Below are positions 7,090-16,610 of a stretch of 64,000 bases of DNA, piece by piece. How positions within the stretch are numbered: position 1 is the first letter of the stretch; every line of letters begins with the position of its first letter. Source of the DNA: Thioclava sp. ES.031 (lineage in GTDB: Bacteria; Pseudomonadota; Alphaproteobacteria; Rhodobacterales; Rhodobacteraceae); assembly GCF_002563775.1 (NCBI RefSeq), contig NZ_PDJO01000001.1:3908501-3972500 (forward strand), read 5' to 3'. The notes beneath the pieces were generated by a model that was not told where the DNA came from, searched no databases, and saw nothing but the letters and a program-made list of their open reading frames with translations. Both the position numbers and the translations under genes were made by a program.

Positions 7090-8264
7090 CAGCTCAGCTC
7101 CGGCAGGGTTTCGGGGGCGCGCGGCGACAGCAGTTCCGCCCCGGTCGCGCGCAGGACGATGTTTTCCTCATGGACCAGCAGGCGGCGCGGACCCTGCGCA
7201 GTCTCGACCCACGCGCCGGGTTCCAGCGTCAGCACCATGCCCTCGCGCAGCTCCGTGTCGTCGCGCGGGGTGAAGGACGGCCATTCCGTCAGGGTGATCC
7301 CCAGCCCGTGGCCCAAGCGCCCGCCGCCTGCCGCGACACCGCGCGCCGCGAGCCCCTCGACCAGCAGACGATGCGCGTCGCGCGCCCGCATCCCGGGCCG
7401 CAGCTCGGCCATCACCGCCTCTGTCACCTCCCAGAGCGCGGCATGGGTGCGCCGCACCGGCTCCGACGCTGGCCCGACCGAGAAATTGCGGTCGAAATCG
7501 CAGAAATACCCGTCGCGCACCGCGCCGGTATCCAGCATCAGCACATCGCCCGCCTGAAGCGGCTCGGGCCCGGCGGGCGAGATCACATCGTCATAGCCCG
7601 ATGGCCCCGCCGCCCCGGCGACATAGCTGACCCAGTCAGCCCCCTCCTCCAAAAGCGCCGATTGGAAGGCGCGGAAAATCCCGTCGAGCGGACGCCCCGG
7701 CCCCGCGAATTCCGGCACCCGCGCGAAGGCGCGACCCGCGATGGCGCAGACCGTGCGGATCTTCTCGATCTCCGCCGCGCTCTTGATCTCGCGCACCCGC
7801 TGGATCGCGGCGGTGCCGTCGATGAAGCGCCGCGGCGCGATACGCTCCCCGAGCCGCACGTAATCCGCCAGCGGCATCCGCAGCTGCGTCTCCAACCCCA
7901 TCGGCACCCCGATCCGCGCGCTCTCGGGCAGCAGATCGCAGAGCGTCTCGGCAAGCAGGCTCACGCCGTCATCGTCGGGATCGGGCGCCTCCCAAGTGCG
8001 GACCTGCGTCATCCATGTGCGGCCCATAAGTTCCGCACCGATGGAGGGGATCACCGCGACCGGCGCACCGCTGGCCGGAACGATCACGAACCACGGACGC
8101 GCAGGGCTTTCCCAGAACCGGGTCAGAAAGCCCGTGACGTAGAAGATATCCGCAGCCGAGGTCAGGAACAGCGCATCCAGACCCCGTGCGCTCATCTCGG
8201 CCTGCAGGCGGCCGACGCGAGTGCGAAACTCCTCCGCCGGAAAGATGAGCGAGCGCTCAGCCAT
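7089..8264 (-). CDS. M24 family metallopeptidase-like protein (Xaa-Pro peptidase/ectoine hydrolase fold)
   Basis: 391 residues from the ATG at 8264, which overlaps the upstream PLP-enzyme gene by eight bases. The longer frame upstream is not needed. It has an N-terminal creatinase-like domain (about 1-150) and a C-terminal pita-bread domain. The metal ligands of the M24 fold are present: two Asp in LMLDTGAVRDGYFCDFD, His in GRLGHGLGIT, Glu in LTLEPGAW and Glu in VHEENIVL. In Ehu clusters this fold can be ectoine hydrolase (DoeA/EutD), but the sequence does not closely resemble DoeA as I recall it. A generic Xaa-Pro dipeptidase or other amidohydrolase is possible. Confidence 0.8.
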   Translation of the reverse strand: MAERSLIFPAEEFRTRVGRLQAEMSARGLDALFLTSAADIFYVTGFLTRFWESPARPWFVIVPASGAPVAVIPSIGAELMGRTWMTQVRTWEAPDPDDDGVSLLAETLCDLLPESARIGVPMGLETQLRMPLADYVRLGERIAPRRFIDGTAAIQRVREIKSAAEIEKIRTVCAIAGRAFARVPEFAGPGRPLDGIFRAFQSALLEEGADWVSYVAGAAGPSGYDDVISPAGPEPLQAGDVLMLDTGAVRDGYFCDFDRNFSVGPASEPVRRTHAALWEVTEAVMAELRPGMRARDAHRLLVEGLAARGVAAGGGRLGHGLGITLTEWPSFTPRDDTELREGMVLTLEPGAWVETAQGPRRLLVHEENIVLRATGAELLSPRAPETLPELS

Positions 8265-9303
8265 CTTCCGGGCCTTCGCTGAGGATCGCCAGCACGCGCG
8301 CCTCGGGGCCCAGCGACAGCCCGGCAAGCAGAGCCGCCAGCCCGGCCCCGCCCGAAGGCGTCGTGGCCAGCCCGTGTGCGGCGAGGATGTCGACGCCGGA
8401 CTGCGCCTCGGCTTCGGTGATCGTGGCGAAGCGATCCGCGTCGCGCGACAGACCCGCCAGCGCCACCATCGAAGGCGTCTTGCAATCGAGCCGCCCCATC
8501 GCGGAAACCGGCCCTTCCGTGCTCACCAGATGCCCTGCGCGAATGCTCTCGATCAGCGCAGGCGCCGCATCGGGTTCGACCACGATGATCTCAGGCCCGT
8601 CGCCCCAAGCCAGCCGCGCATGCGCCGCGACCGCGGCCGCCAGACCACCGACCCCCGCCTGCAGCAGGATGTGGGTGGGCGGCGCGTCGATCTGCGCGAC
8701 GGCCTCGGCGGCAAGCTGGGTGTAGCCCTCCATCACCCGCAGCGGCAGTTCGACATAGCCCTCCCACGAGCTGTCCGACAGAAGCGTCCAGCCATTCTCC
8801 GCGGCGGCCGTCTCGGCGGCCTCCATGCTCGCTTGATACTCCGCGCCAGCGCGCACGACCTCGGCCCCGCGTGCCTCCAACCGCGCGGCGAAGGCGGCAG
8901 GCACGGTCTCGGCCAGATAGATGATCGCGCGGGCCCCGAATATCCGCGCGCCTGCCGCGACCGAGAGGCCGTGATTGCCTGCGCTGGCCGCGACATAGGT
9001 CTCACCGGCGAGGGCCGTTTGCAGGTCGTCGCCCTCGGCGCGCGCCGCGGCCTCCCGGGCGATCGCATGGACCGCGCCCAGCGCCTTGAAGCTGCCCAGC
9101 CCCATGCGCTCGCGCTCGTCCTTGATCCAGACCTCGCCGACCCCGGCGCGCTCCGCAATCTCGGGCGCCGCGCGCAGCGGGGTCTCGTGATGTGCCGGAC
9201 AGCGCGCAAGCAGGCTGGCCACGCCCGCCGCATCGGCAATTGGCATGACGCCGTCCGGGTCGAGCCCGTCGCCGCGCCAGGGATTGTCTATGATGATCGG
9301 CAT
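8257..9303 (-). CDS. PLP-dependent lyase, diaminopropionate ammonia-lyase family
   Basis: 348 residues from the ATG at 9303 (MPIIIDNPWRG). Fold-type II PLP enzyme: the Schiff-base lysine is Lys73 in GLGSFKALGA, and the phosphate-binding loop is SAGNHG. The segments SSWEGY, LQAGVGGLAAAV and IIVVEPD match the diaminopropionate ammonia-lyase family (E. coli YgeX). Characterised members carry Asp in the loop (TDGNHG), used for the D-isomer; here it is Ala, as in threonine dehydratases. Activity may therefore differ, for example L-specific or EutB-like. Second catabolic gene after the transporter, with an 8-bp overlap to the M24 gene. Confidence 0.8.
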   Translation of the reverse strand: MPIIIDNPWRGDGLDPDGVMPIADAAGVASLLARCPAHHETPLRAAPEIAERAGVGEVWIKDERERMGLGSFKALGAVHAIAREAAARAEGDDLQTALAGETYVAASAGNHGLSVAAGARIFGARAIIYLAETVPAAFAARLEARGAEVVRAGAEYQASMEAAETAAAENGWTLLSDSSWEGYVELPLRVMEGYTQLAAEAVAQIDAPPTHILLQAGVGGLAAAVAAHARLAWGDGPEIIVVEPDAAPALIESIRAGHLVSTEGPVSAMGRLDCKTPSMVALAGLSRDADRFATITEAEAQSGVDILAAHGLATTPSGGAGLAALLAGLSLGPEARVLAILSEGPEDG

Positions 9304-9405
9304 ATCGGACCCTCGCTGCGATGGAAGCAGGCCCATAAGGCAACGAGACGTCCGCGCACGCAATGACCTTTTCAGACAGGCCATTGCGCGACATCGTGAG
9401 GCGCG

Positions 9406-10220
<815 letters not shown>

Positions 10221-10224
<4 letters not shown>

Positions 10225-10892
10225 TTCAATCCGAGTTTACGCCGCACGCGATCCTCGAAGACGCGGATCAGGGCAGCGGTGGGAAGCGAGATGGCGAGGA
10301 AGATGATCCCCACCAGCGTATAGGGTTCGAGATAGCGATAGCTCGACGAGCCGATCGCATTCGCGGTGTGCATCAATTCGGCCACCCCGATCACCGAGAG
10401 CATCGGCGTGTCCTTGAAGATCCCCACGAGGTAATTGCCCATCCCCGCCAGCGCGGGCGGAATGGCCTGCGGGATCACGATCCGCCAATAGGTGTCGCGG
10501 GTCGACATGTTGAGCGCGGTGCAGGCCTCCCATTGGCCTTTCGGCACCGCGTCGAGACCGCCGCGATAGACCTCCGACAGGTAGGCCGAATAGTGCAGGC
10601 CGATCGCGATCATGCCCGCCGTCCACGGCCCCAGCTTCAGGCCGAATTGCGGACCGACGTAATAGACGAAGAAGATCTGCAGGATCAGCGGCGTCGAGCG
10701 GATGAACTCGATGAACTCGCGCACCGTTTTCGTCAGCACCCAGTAGGGCGTGCGTTGGGCGAGCGCGAAGATCATGCCCAGCACCACCGCGATCGCATAG
10801 CCGAAGCCCGCAGCCATCAGCGTGTTGAGCGTCGCATGCAGCAGCTTGGGCAGGATTTCCCAGGTGAATTCCCAGTTCCAGTTGAACCCCAT
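10221..10892 (-). CDS. ehuD: ABC transporter permease (EhuD-like)
   Basis: 223 residues, PAAT permease with about five hydrophobic helices. The stretches EFIRSTPLILQIFFVYYVGP, HYSAYLSEVYRGG and GNYLVGIFKDTPMLSVIG are hallmarks of EhuD/GlnP-type permeases; the conserved EAA loop lies in VPKGQWEACTALNM. Coupled to the ATPase gene by an ATGA overlap and separated from the other permease gene by three bases. Confidence 0.85.
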
Positions 10893-10895
10893 GGA

Positions 10896-11561
10896 TCAGG
10901 CCCTCCCCAGCTTGCGCCGCATGACCAGCTCAAGCCAGCGCATGAACGGCGTCACGATGAAGCGCGCGAAGACGTAGTAGATGATCAGCGCCGTCCCGAA
11001 GGTCTGCGCGGACAGGAAGGTGGAGCCGTTGATCTGCTTCGCCTCGAACATCAGGTCCGACACGGAGATCAGCGCGACCAGCGCGGTGTTCTTCAGCAAT
11101 TCGATCAGCAGGTTGCCCCACGGCGGCAGCATGTTGACGAAAGCCTGCGGCAGGATGATCCGCCACATCCGCTTGATCGGGCTCAGTGACAGCGCATAGG
11201 CCGCCTCCCACTGCCCTTTCGGCACGGATTGGATGCCGCCGCGCACCAGCTCGGCGCCGTAGGCCCCGAGGTTCATCCCCACCGCGACGAAACCCGCGGT
11301 GAATTTCGGCAGCGTCAGCCCGAACAGCGGCAGCACGAAGAAGATCCAGTACAGCTGGACCAGCAGCGAGGTGCCGCGAAAAATCTCGATATAGACGACG
11401 GCGATGCCCCGGATCAGCCCGTTGCGCGAGAGCTTCATCAGCCCGGCAACGAGCGCGATGGCGATCGCCAGGGCGGACGCTAGGAAAAACTGGCCCGCCG
11501 TTACGAGCGTCCCGTCCCAGAAACGTGGCCCGTATTCTTTGAAAAATTCTATGTAACTCAT
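10896..11561 (-). CDS. ehuC: ABC transporter permease (EhuC-like)
   Basis: 221 residues, the partner permease of the heteromeric importer. Hydrophobic segments, the FRGTSLLVQLYWIFFVLPLF stretch and the EAA loop in VPKGQWEAAYALSLSP identify the PAAT permease family. Located between the binding-protein gene and the EhuD-like gene. A strong hairpin separates it from the binding-protein gene, implying reduced downstream expression. Confidence 0.85.
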   Translation of the reverse strand: MSYIEFFKEYGPRFWDGTLVTAGQFFLASALAIAIALVAGLMKLSRNGLIRGIAVVYIEIFRGTSLLVQLYWIFFVLPLFGLTLPKFTAGFVAVGMNLGAYGAELVRGGIQSVPKGQWEAAYALSLSPIKRMWRIILPQAFVNMLPPWGNLLIELLKNTALVALISVSDLMFEAKQINGSTFLSAQTFGTALIIYYVFARFIVTPFMRWLELVMRRKLGRA

Positions 11562-11591
11562 TCCCGTCCCGCCCCGGCGGTGAATGTCAAA

Positions 11592-11620
11592 ATGGACGGG
11601 CCATGTGCTGGCCCGTCCAT
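11592..11620 (-). terminator. Intercistronic attenuator hairpin after the binding-protein gene
   Basis: ATGGACGGGCCA (11592-11603) and TGGCCCGTCCAT (11609-11620) form a perfect 12-bp stem with a 5-base loop. On the minus strand it is followed by TTTTGACATT. It sits between the solute-binding protein gene and the first permease gene, the usual place for partial termination that keeps binding protein in excess. Confidence 0.75.
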
Positions 11621-11637
11621 GTCTTCAGCAGCTGCGC

Positions 11638-12480
11638 TTAGCGCATCTTGCAGACTTCTGCGGCGGTCTTGTCGCCCGGCAGGTTGCCTTTCGAGTAGCC
11701 GTACTCGCCGACCGCTTTCATCATCGCGTCCGAACCGAGATACTTCTTCTGGGCTTCGTTGAACTTGTCGACGAAGTCCTGATCCGCCTTGCGGAAGCCG
11801 ATGCCGACCCAGTTCTGGGTCCATTCCGGAAGCTGGCTCACATCCGACACTTCAACCGTACCGTCCGATTGCTTGGCGAGGTTCTGCGCGGTGAAATAGG
11901 TCACGCCACCTGCATCCGCGCGACCCGCTTTCACGGCGGCGAGGATTTCGGTCGGGCCCGGCACGGTCATCACGTCGCTATCCGGGATGCCGCCCTTGGC
12001 TGCGGATTCCACCTGGTTATAGCCCGCGCCCGTCACGAAGGTCGCGCCAGCCTTGGCGACCTGCTCGTAGTTGTTCAGGTTCTTCGGGTTGCCCTTCGGC
12101 ACGATGAACGCATCGCCCACCTTCGCCATCGGCTCCGAGAATGCGACGTTCTGGCAACGCGAGTTGAGGATGTAGAGACCGCCCGTGACCATGTCGAAGC
12201 GGTTCGCGTTGAGGCCCGGGATCAGCCCGCCCCAATCGGTCACGACGGGGGTGATGTTGTCATAGCCCATCTCGTGGAGCACACCCAGAACATAGGCGTT
12301 CACGAAGCCCAGCGGCTTGTTGTCTTCGCCCGGATAGGCCCACGGAACTTCGTTCGCGAAGCCGATGCGGATCGGCTCGCCCGAGTTGATACGGTCCATC
12401 AGGGGTCCGGCCAGTGCGGCGGTCGCGCTCATCGCGAGGCCCATACCGGCAGCGGCGACAGATTTCCAAATCGATTTCAT
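11638..12480 (-). CDS. ehuB: Solute-binding protein (EhuB-like)
   Basis: 280 residues from the ATG at 12480, preceded by AGGAGAGAC. Sec signal peptide with cleavage after AALA (about residue 25). Bacterial type-3 solute-binding fold. GGLIPGLNANRFDMVTGGL, SRCQNVAFSEP and PKGNPKNLNNYEQVA line up by eye with Sinorhizobium EhuB, the ectoine/hydroxyectoine binder, but identity is moderate. First gene of the minus-strand operon, divergent from the GntR regulator. Ligand: ectoine-like or another polar amino acid derivative. Confidence 0.82.
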   Translation of the reverse strand: MKSIWKSVAAAGMGLAMSATAALAGPLMDRINSGEPIRIGFANEVPWAYPGEDNKPLGFVNAYVLGVLHEMGYDNITPVVTDWGGLIPGLNANRFDMVTGGLYILNSRCQNVAFSEPMAKVGDAFIVPKGNPKNLNNYEQVAKAGATFVTGAGYNQVESAAKGGIPDSDVMTVPGPTEILAAVKAGRADAGGVTYFTAQNLAKQSDGTVEVSDVSQLPEWTQNWVGIGFRKADQDFVDKFNEAQKKYLGSDAMMKAVGEYGYSKGNLPGDKTAAEVCKMR

Positions 12481-12891
12481 GCGTCTCTCCTGTTGGCTCT
12501 TGTTAACGGAAAGCCGAAAGCCTCCCGCGCTTGATGTACACAACACCTATGAGATTCCGGAGAGTGTCAAGCAGATCACATTGATTATACAGGGTTGCCA
12601 GACAGATATCGTGGGGTTGTGAAGTTCCCTGCGCAGATGTTGTGCACCAATATTGCCCAATATCGCAGCGTTGAACACGGAACGCTCATATCTCGCGCGC
12701 CCGTGCGGACCCAGTGCAGGCCCCGTACAGGCCATTTGCCGGCAACAGCCTCCGCATCGGGCCGATTGCTCCGCCTCCTCAGGCGCAATATGTGAAATCG
12801 AAATGCCTTTTGGGCCGTCGCCGCGAAGCAGATTGACCTGCGCGCCGCCGCCGCCGATCATGGCCTCCGCGCGAAGAGACAACAAAACCCG
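12481..12891. promoter_or_regulatory. Divergent regulatory region between importer operon and GntR regulator
   Basis: 411 bases without a credible gene. It contains the palindrome ATATTG-CC-CAATAT (12650-12663) and two copies, in opposite orientation, of TGTTGTGyAC: GTGTTGTGTACATC on the minus strand (12546-12533) and GATGTTGTGCACC on the plus strand (12636-12648). These are reasonable operator candidates for the FCD-type regulator encoded next door. The plus-strand leader before the regulator is long (about 230 bases after the palindrome). No promoter boxes could be assigned with confidence. Confidence 0.5.
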
Positions 12892-13596
12892 ATGAACGAG
12901 ATACCCCTGATCCCTCGGCAAACCAAACCGGAACGGCTGCGTGGCCGCGACCGCTTGGACCTCATCCATGCCGAAATTCGCGGCCGCATCTGCCTGCTCG
13001 ACTACCCGCCCGGCATGCGCCTGTCGGAGACCGCGCTCGCTTCCGAATTTGGCATCTCGCGGACACCGCTGCGCCGGGTGCTGGCGCGGCTCGAGGATGA
13101 CGGGATGCTGCGCTCGATGCATGGGGTCGGCACGTTCGTCACCGATGTCGATTACACCGAACTGGCTCAGGTCTTCCGGCTGCGGCGCGAACTCACGGTG
13201 CTGCAGACCACGCTCGACCCGGTGCCGCCAAGCGCCGCACTGATCGCGTCTTTCGTCAAGCTGCAGGAACGCGGCCGCGCCCTTGCCGATGCGCCCACGG
13301 CCCGCGCTTTCGCCGAGCTGGACCGCGATACCTTCCTCGGTCTGCTGGACCTGACTGCGAATGCGCCGCTGAGGGAAATGTCGGAGGCGCTGTATTTCCG
13401 CACGGCCCGGATCTGGCTGCAGCAGGTCACCGCCTCGCAGATCGACCTGATGCAGGAGATCGAGATCTACAATGACGAGCTGCGCGACATCCTGCGCGCC
13501 TTGCGGCTCGGCGATCTCGACGCGCTCGGCCATATGCGGCGCGGCCATATCTCGATGGGCTTCGCGCGGATGCCCGTCCTGATCAAAGCGCCCTAA
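12892..13596 (+). CDS. GntR-family transcriptional regulator, FCD domain
   Basis: 234 residues. N-terminal winged helix-turn-helix (about residues 20-82; SETALASEFGISRTPLRRVL is the recognition region) and an all-helical FCD ligand-binding domain with likely metal/ligand residues Asp/His (DRDTFLGLLDL, LGHMRRGH). It is transcribed away from the EhuB-like gene, so it is the probable local repressor of the importer and catabolic genes. It is not the MocR-type EnuR regulator that usually controls ectoine catabolism, which weakens the ectoine assignment. Confidence 0.85.
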   Translation: MNEIPLIPRQTKPERLRGRDRLDLIHAEIRGRICLLDYPPGMRLSETALASEFGISRTPLRRVLARLEDDGMLRSMHGVGTFVTDVDYTELAQVFRLRRELTVLQTTLDPVPPSAALIASFVKLQERGRALADAPTARAFAELDRDTFLGLLDLTANAPLREMSEALYFRTARIWLQQVTASQIDLMQEIEIYNDELRDILRALRLGDLDALGHMRRGHISMGFARMPVLIKAP

Positions 13597-13670
13597 CGGA
13601 CGAGGGGGCTGCGGGCCCCGCGACCGGGTTTGCACCACGCGCGGCTCTCGAACGCACACGGTTTGTTCAA

Positions 13671-13695
13671 GGAACTGCGGCGCGGCGGGTCCGTT
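13671..13695 (+). promoter_or_regulatory. EcfG-type stress promoter for the GH15 gene
   Basis: GGAAC (13671-13675), 16-base spacer, CGTT (13692-13695), matching the alphaproteobacterial EcfG consensus GGAAC-N16/17-CGTT. The -10 ends 71 bases before the chosen start of the glucoamylase-like gene. Confidence 0.8.
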
Positions 13696-13766
13696 CGATC
13701 ACTGAGAGGGATGTGATTGTCTCCGGGAGGCAGCGCCCGGAGGCGCCGACGAAGGACATGCATTTC

Positions 13767-15665
13767 ATGACCGAGTTCACCGATCCCGCCTCCGACCGCC
13801 CCGCGAAGACCACGCCCGATCCGGACAGCCCGCCGCTGCGCTTTCTCGAAGGGCGGCGCGGCTATCTCCCGATTGGCGATTACGCGGTGATCGGGGATAC
13901 GCGCACGGCGGCGCTGGTGGCCCGCGACGGCGCGATCGACTGGCTCTGCGGCCCCGATTTCGACGGCGATCCGCTGTTCGGTCGGTTGCTCGACCAGTTT
14001 CGCGGCGGGACCTTCTACGTCGGGCCGGTGCCGTATGCGGACCACCCGACCGCCGCCGAGCGCGCCTATGAAGACCACGGCCCGATCCTGACCACGACCC
14101 ACCCGACCAAAGCCGGGCGGCTCAAGGTCACCGACTTCATGAACCTCCCGGACTCGCTCGAAGAAGCGGCGAGCTTCGGGCGCTCCGTCGTGCGGCTGAT
14201 CGAAGCGCAGGACGCCGACGCAGAAGTCGAAATCTGCATCGCCCCGCGTTGCGACTACGCGCTGAGCACGCCCGATTTCATCCGGCGCGGCCCGGGCAGC
14301 TGGCAATTCACGCAAGACGGCGACATCGTCCTGATCGACAGCTCCATAGAGCTGGAAATCGAAGGCTCGGGCCGGCTGAACGGGCGCGGCACGCTCGCCG
14401 CCGGAGAGGAAGGCTACGTCACCCTCACCATCACCCAAGGCGGTCACGGCCATGTCGGCGGGATGGATGCGGCCCGCGCCGCGCTCGCCGCCACCCGCGA
14501 GGCATGGCGCAAGCGGCAGTCGCAGACGGATTTCGGCGACGGGCCTTTCTCCGGGCCGCTCAAACGCTCGCTGATGGCGCTGCAACTGCTGATCCACGCC
14601 CCCACCGGCGCCGTGATCGCCGCGCCCACGATGGGCCTGCCGGAGGTGATCGGCGGCATCCGCAACTACGACTATCGCTATTGCTGGCTGCGCGACGCTT
14701 ATTTCGTGCTGCATGCCTTTCTCGATCAGGGTCTGACCGGAGAGGCCGACGCATTCTTCCGCTGGCTGATGGCGGCCACCCGCGAAACCGCGCCGGAGCT
14801 GGGCACGCTCTACACGGTGCAGGGCGACAGCGACGTCTTGCTGCACAGGCTGCAGACGGTCGAGGGCTATCGCCGCTCGGCCCCGGTGCAATTGGGCAAC
14901 GGCGCTGCGACACAGCTGCAACTCGACGCCTATGGCTCGATGATCATGGCCGCGCGCGCCTATGTCGACGCGGGTGGCGAGTTGCATCCCGGCGAAGGCA
15001 TCCGGCTTGCGAATTTCGCCGATGTCGTGGTCTCGCAATGGACCCGGCCCGATAACGGGATCTGGGAAATGCCCGACCCGCGCCGCCATCACACCTATTC
15101 CAAGGCGATGTGCTGGGGCGCGCTGAACGCGGTGATCGCGCTGGTCGAGCGCGGCGTGATCGAGGCCGACACAAAGCTTTGGAGAGCCGAGCGCGCCGCG
15201 ATCGAGGCGCTTATCCGGGACGCGGCATGGAATGAGAAGATCGGCGCCTTCACCGGCGCGATCGGCGAGGATTGGCTCGATGCGAGCGTCCTGCTGATGC
15301 CGCGCATCGGGGTGATCGCAGCGGACGATCCGAAGATGACCGCGACCTATACGGCGATCCGCGAGCGGCTTGGATCGGGCGTCCATCTGCGGCGCTACGA
15401 CGTGCAGGAGGATGGGCTTCCCGGCATCGAGGGGCATTTCAACGCCTGCGGTTTCTGGGCGGCGGATTACCTCGTGCGGGCCGGACGACTCGACGAGGCA
15501 AGGGCGCAGATCGAGGGGATGCTGAAAGCCACGACCGATCTCGGCCTGATGTCCGAGGAACACGACCCGGAGACCGGCGCTCAGCTGGGCAATTTCCCGC
15601 AAGGGCTGTCCCATGCCGGGATGATCGCGGCGATCAGCGCCTATTGTTCGGCCGTGAAGAGCTGA
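13767..15665 (+). CDS. Glycoside hydrolase family 15 protein (glucoamylase/trehalase-like)
   Basis: 632 residues from the ATG at 13767, chosen because GAAGGA lies ten bases upstream. ATGs at 13713 and 13758 are in frame but worse placed. An N-terminal beta domain (about 20-230) precedes the (alpha/alpha)6 GH15 barrel. The signature GGIRNYDYRYCWLRDA and the second catalytic region QEDGLPGIEGHFNACGFW are intact, so it should be active. Bacterial two-domain GH15 proteins act as glucoamylases, trehalases or isomaltose-type hydrolases. No signal peptide, hence cytoplasmic glycogen or trehalose turnover. The EcfG promoter links it to the general stress response. Confidence 0.85.
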   Translation: MTEFTDPASDRPAKTTPDPDSPPLRFLEGRRGYLPIGDYAVIGDTRTAALVARDGAIDWLCGPDFDGDPLFGRLLDQFRGGTFYVGPVPYADHPTAAERAYEDHGPILTTTHPTKAGRLKVTDFMNLPDSLEEAASFGRSVVRLIEAQDADAEVEICIAPRCDYALSTPDFIRRGPGSWQFTQDGDIVLIDSSIELEIEGSGRLNGRGTLAAGEEGYVTLTITQGGHGHVGGMDAARAALAATREAWRKRQSQTDFGDGPFSGPLKRSLMALQLLIHAPTGAVIAAPTMGLPEVIGGIRNYDYRYCWLRDAYFVLHAFLDQGLTGEADAFFRWLMAATRETAPELGTLYTVQGDSDVLLHRLQTVEGYRRSAPVQLGNGAATQLQLDAYGSMIMAARAYVDAGGELHPGEGIRLANFADVVVSQWTRPDNGIWEMPDPRRHHTYSKAMCWGALNAVIALVERGVIEADTKLWRAERAAIEALIRDAAWNEKIGAFTGAIGEDWLDASVLLMPRIGVIAADDPKMTATYTAIRERLGSGVHLRRYDVQEDGLPGIEGHFNACGFWAADYLVRAGRLDEARAQIEGMLKATTDLGLMSEEHDPETGAQLGNFPQGLSHAGMIAAISAYCSAVKS

Positions 15666-15700
15666 TCGCCTTCAGAAAAAGCCGCACGCGGCCCGCATGT

Positions 15701-15738
15701 GAAAAAAGGCAGCCCCGATCCCCGGAGCCGCCTTTTTC
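15701..15738. terminator. Bidirectional terminator between GH15 gene and phyR
   Basis: AAAAAGGC (15703-15710) pairs with GCCTTTTT (15730-15737) around a GC-rich loop. A-rich on one side and T-rich on the other, it can stop both the plus-strand GH15 and minus-strand phyR transcripts. Confidence 0.75.
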
Positions 15739-15761
15739 ATGTGTTTCGCGTGATCCCGCCG

Positions 15762-16559
15762 TTATGCCGCGAGCGTCTCCGTGGAGGAGAAGAACATTGC
15801 CTGGCTAACCGCCGATTGCACTTGGCTCTCGGTGTAGGGCTTGGTGATCAGGAAGGCAGGTTCAGGCCGCTCGCCGGTCAGCAGACGCTCCGGGAAGGCC
15901 GTGATGAAGACCACGGGCAGCTCGTTGCCGAACTGGCCGAGAATGTCGTTCACCGCGTCGATGCCCGAGGAATTATCCGCCAGCTGAATGTCGGCAAGGA
16001 TCAGGTCGGGCTTGTCTGCGGAGGCAAGCTCCACCGCTTCGGTGCGGGTGCGGGCGATGCCGGTGATCTGGTGGCCCATATCCTCGACGATGGCACGAAT
16101 ATCCATCGCGATGATAGCCTCATCCTCGATGATCATCACTTTACCCGCGATGGAGGTTTCCATCTCGCGGATCGCGATGTCGATCAGTTCCTTCGCCTCG
16201 TCGGTTTCGACCTGCATGATCGTGCCGATTTCCTCGACGCGGAAACCCTCGATCGAGTGCAACAGAAGCGCCTCACGCGTGTTCGGCGTAAGCGTCGACA
16301 TGTGATCCTGCGCGCGTGCCGACAGCCGGTTGTCCGGCTCGCCCAGCGGCGCACCGGCCGACGCCCAGACCAGATGGAAGGCGTGGAACAATGCGAGCTT
16401 CGGATCGTTGTTCTCGAAAGGCGAAGTGTCTTCGAGGATAGCCTCAAGCGTAGCCGCGGCGTATCTGTCGCCGCTGTCCTGGCTGCCGGTAAGGGCTCGG
16501 GCGTAACGCCGCAGATACGGCAGGTTGGCTCCGATGGTGCCGGCGATGTCTTCGGACAT
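15762..16559 (-). CDS. phyR: General stress response anti-anti-sigma regulator PhyR
   Basis: 265 residues from the ATG at 16559. A sigma-like N-terminal domain (about 1-135: sigma2/sigma4 mimic, SARAQDHMSTLTPNTREALL) is fused to a receiver domain (about 140-255) with phosphoacceptor Asp190 (DLILADIQLAD) and the acidic pocket IIEDEA. When phosphorylated, PhyR binds NepR and frees EcfG. It is divergent from nepR-ecfG, and the upstream region carries a minus-strand EcfG-type promoter (GGAAC-N17-AGTT), so it is probably auto-activated. The longer open frame upstream would read through that promoter and is rejected. Confidence 0.95.
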   Translation of the reverse strand: MSEDIAGTIGANLPYLRRYARALTGSQDSGDRYAAATLEAILEDTSPFENNDPKLALFHAFHLVWASAGAPLGEPDNRLSARAQDHMSTLTPNTREALLLHSIEGFRVEEIGTIMQVETDEAKELIDIAIREMETSIAGKVMIIEDEAIIAMDIRAIVEDMGHQITGIARTRTEAVELASADKPDLILADIQLADNSSGIDAVNDILGQFGNELPVVFITAFPERLLTGERPEPAFLITKPYTESQVQSAVSQAMFFSSTETLAA

Positions 16560-16584
16560 GAAAACCCCCTTTTGCGTTTTTTCG

Positions 16585-16610
16585 GGAACCAAACTCTCTG
16601 GCCCCGCGTT
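16585..16610 (+). promoter_or_regulatory. EcfG promoter of nepR-ecfG
   Basis: GGAAC (16585-16589), 17-base spacer, CGTT (16607-16610). Transcription would start shortly after, about 40 bases before the nepR start, giving autoregulation of the sigma factor operon. Confidence 0.85.

Noticed and set aside
7089..8264. Naming the M24 protein ectoine hydrolase (doeA/eutD)
   Set aside because: The fold agrees but the sequence around the substrate site does not resemble DoeA as I recall it, and doeB is absent.
12676..12700. GGAAC near 12676 as an EcfG promoter of the GntR regulator
   Set aside because: No CGTT at 16-17 bases; the best match is at 18 and imperfect, and it is over 190 bases from the start codon.
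14720..14740. GATCAGGGTCT strings (here and near 50449, 55555, 56669) as members of the dispersed motif
   Set aside because: They lack the A/T flanks and lie in frequent Ile-Arg-Val-type codon contexts, so they look like ordinary coding sequence.
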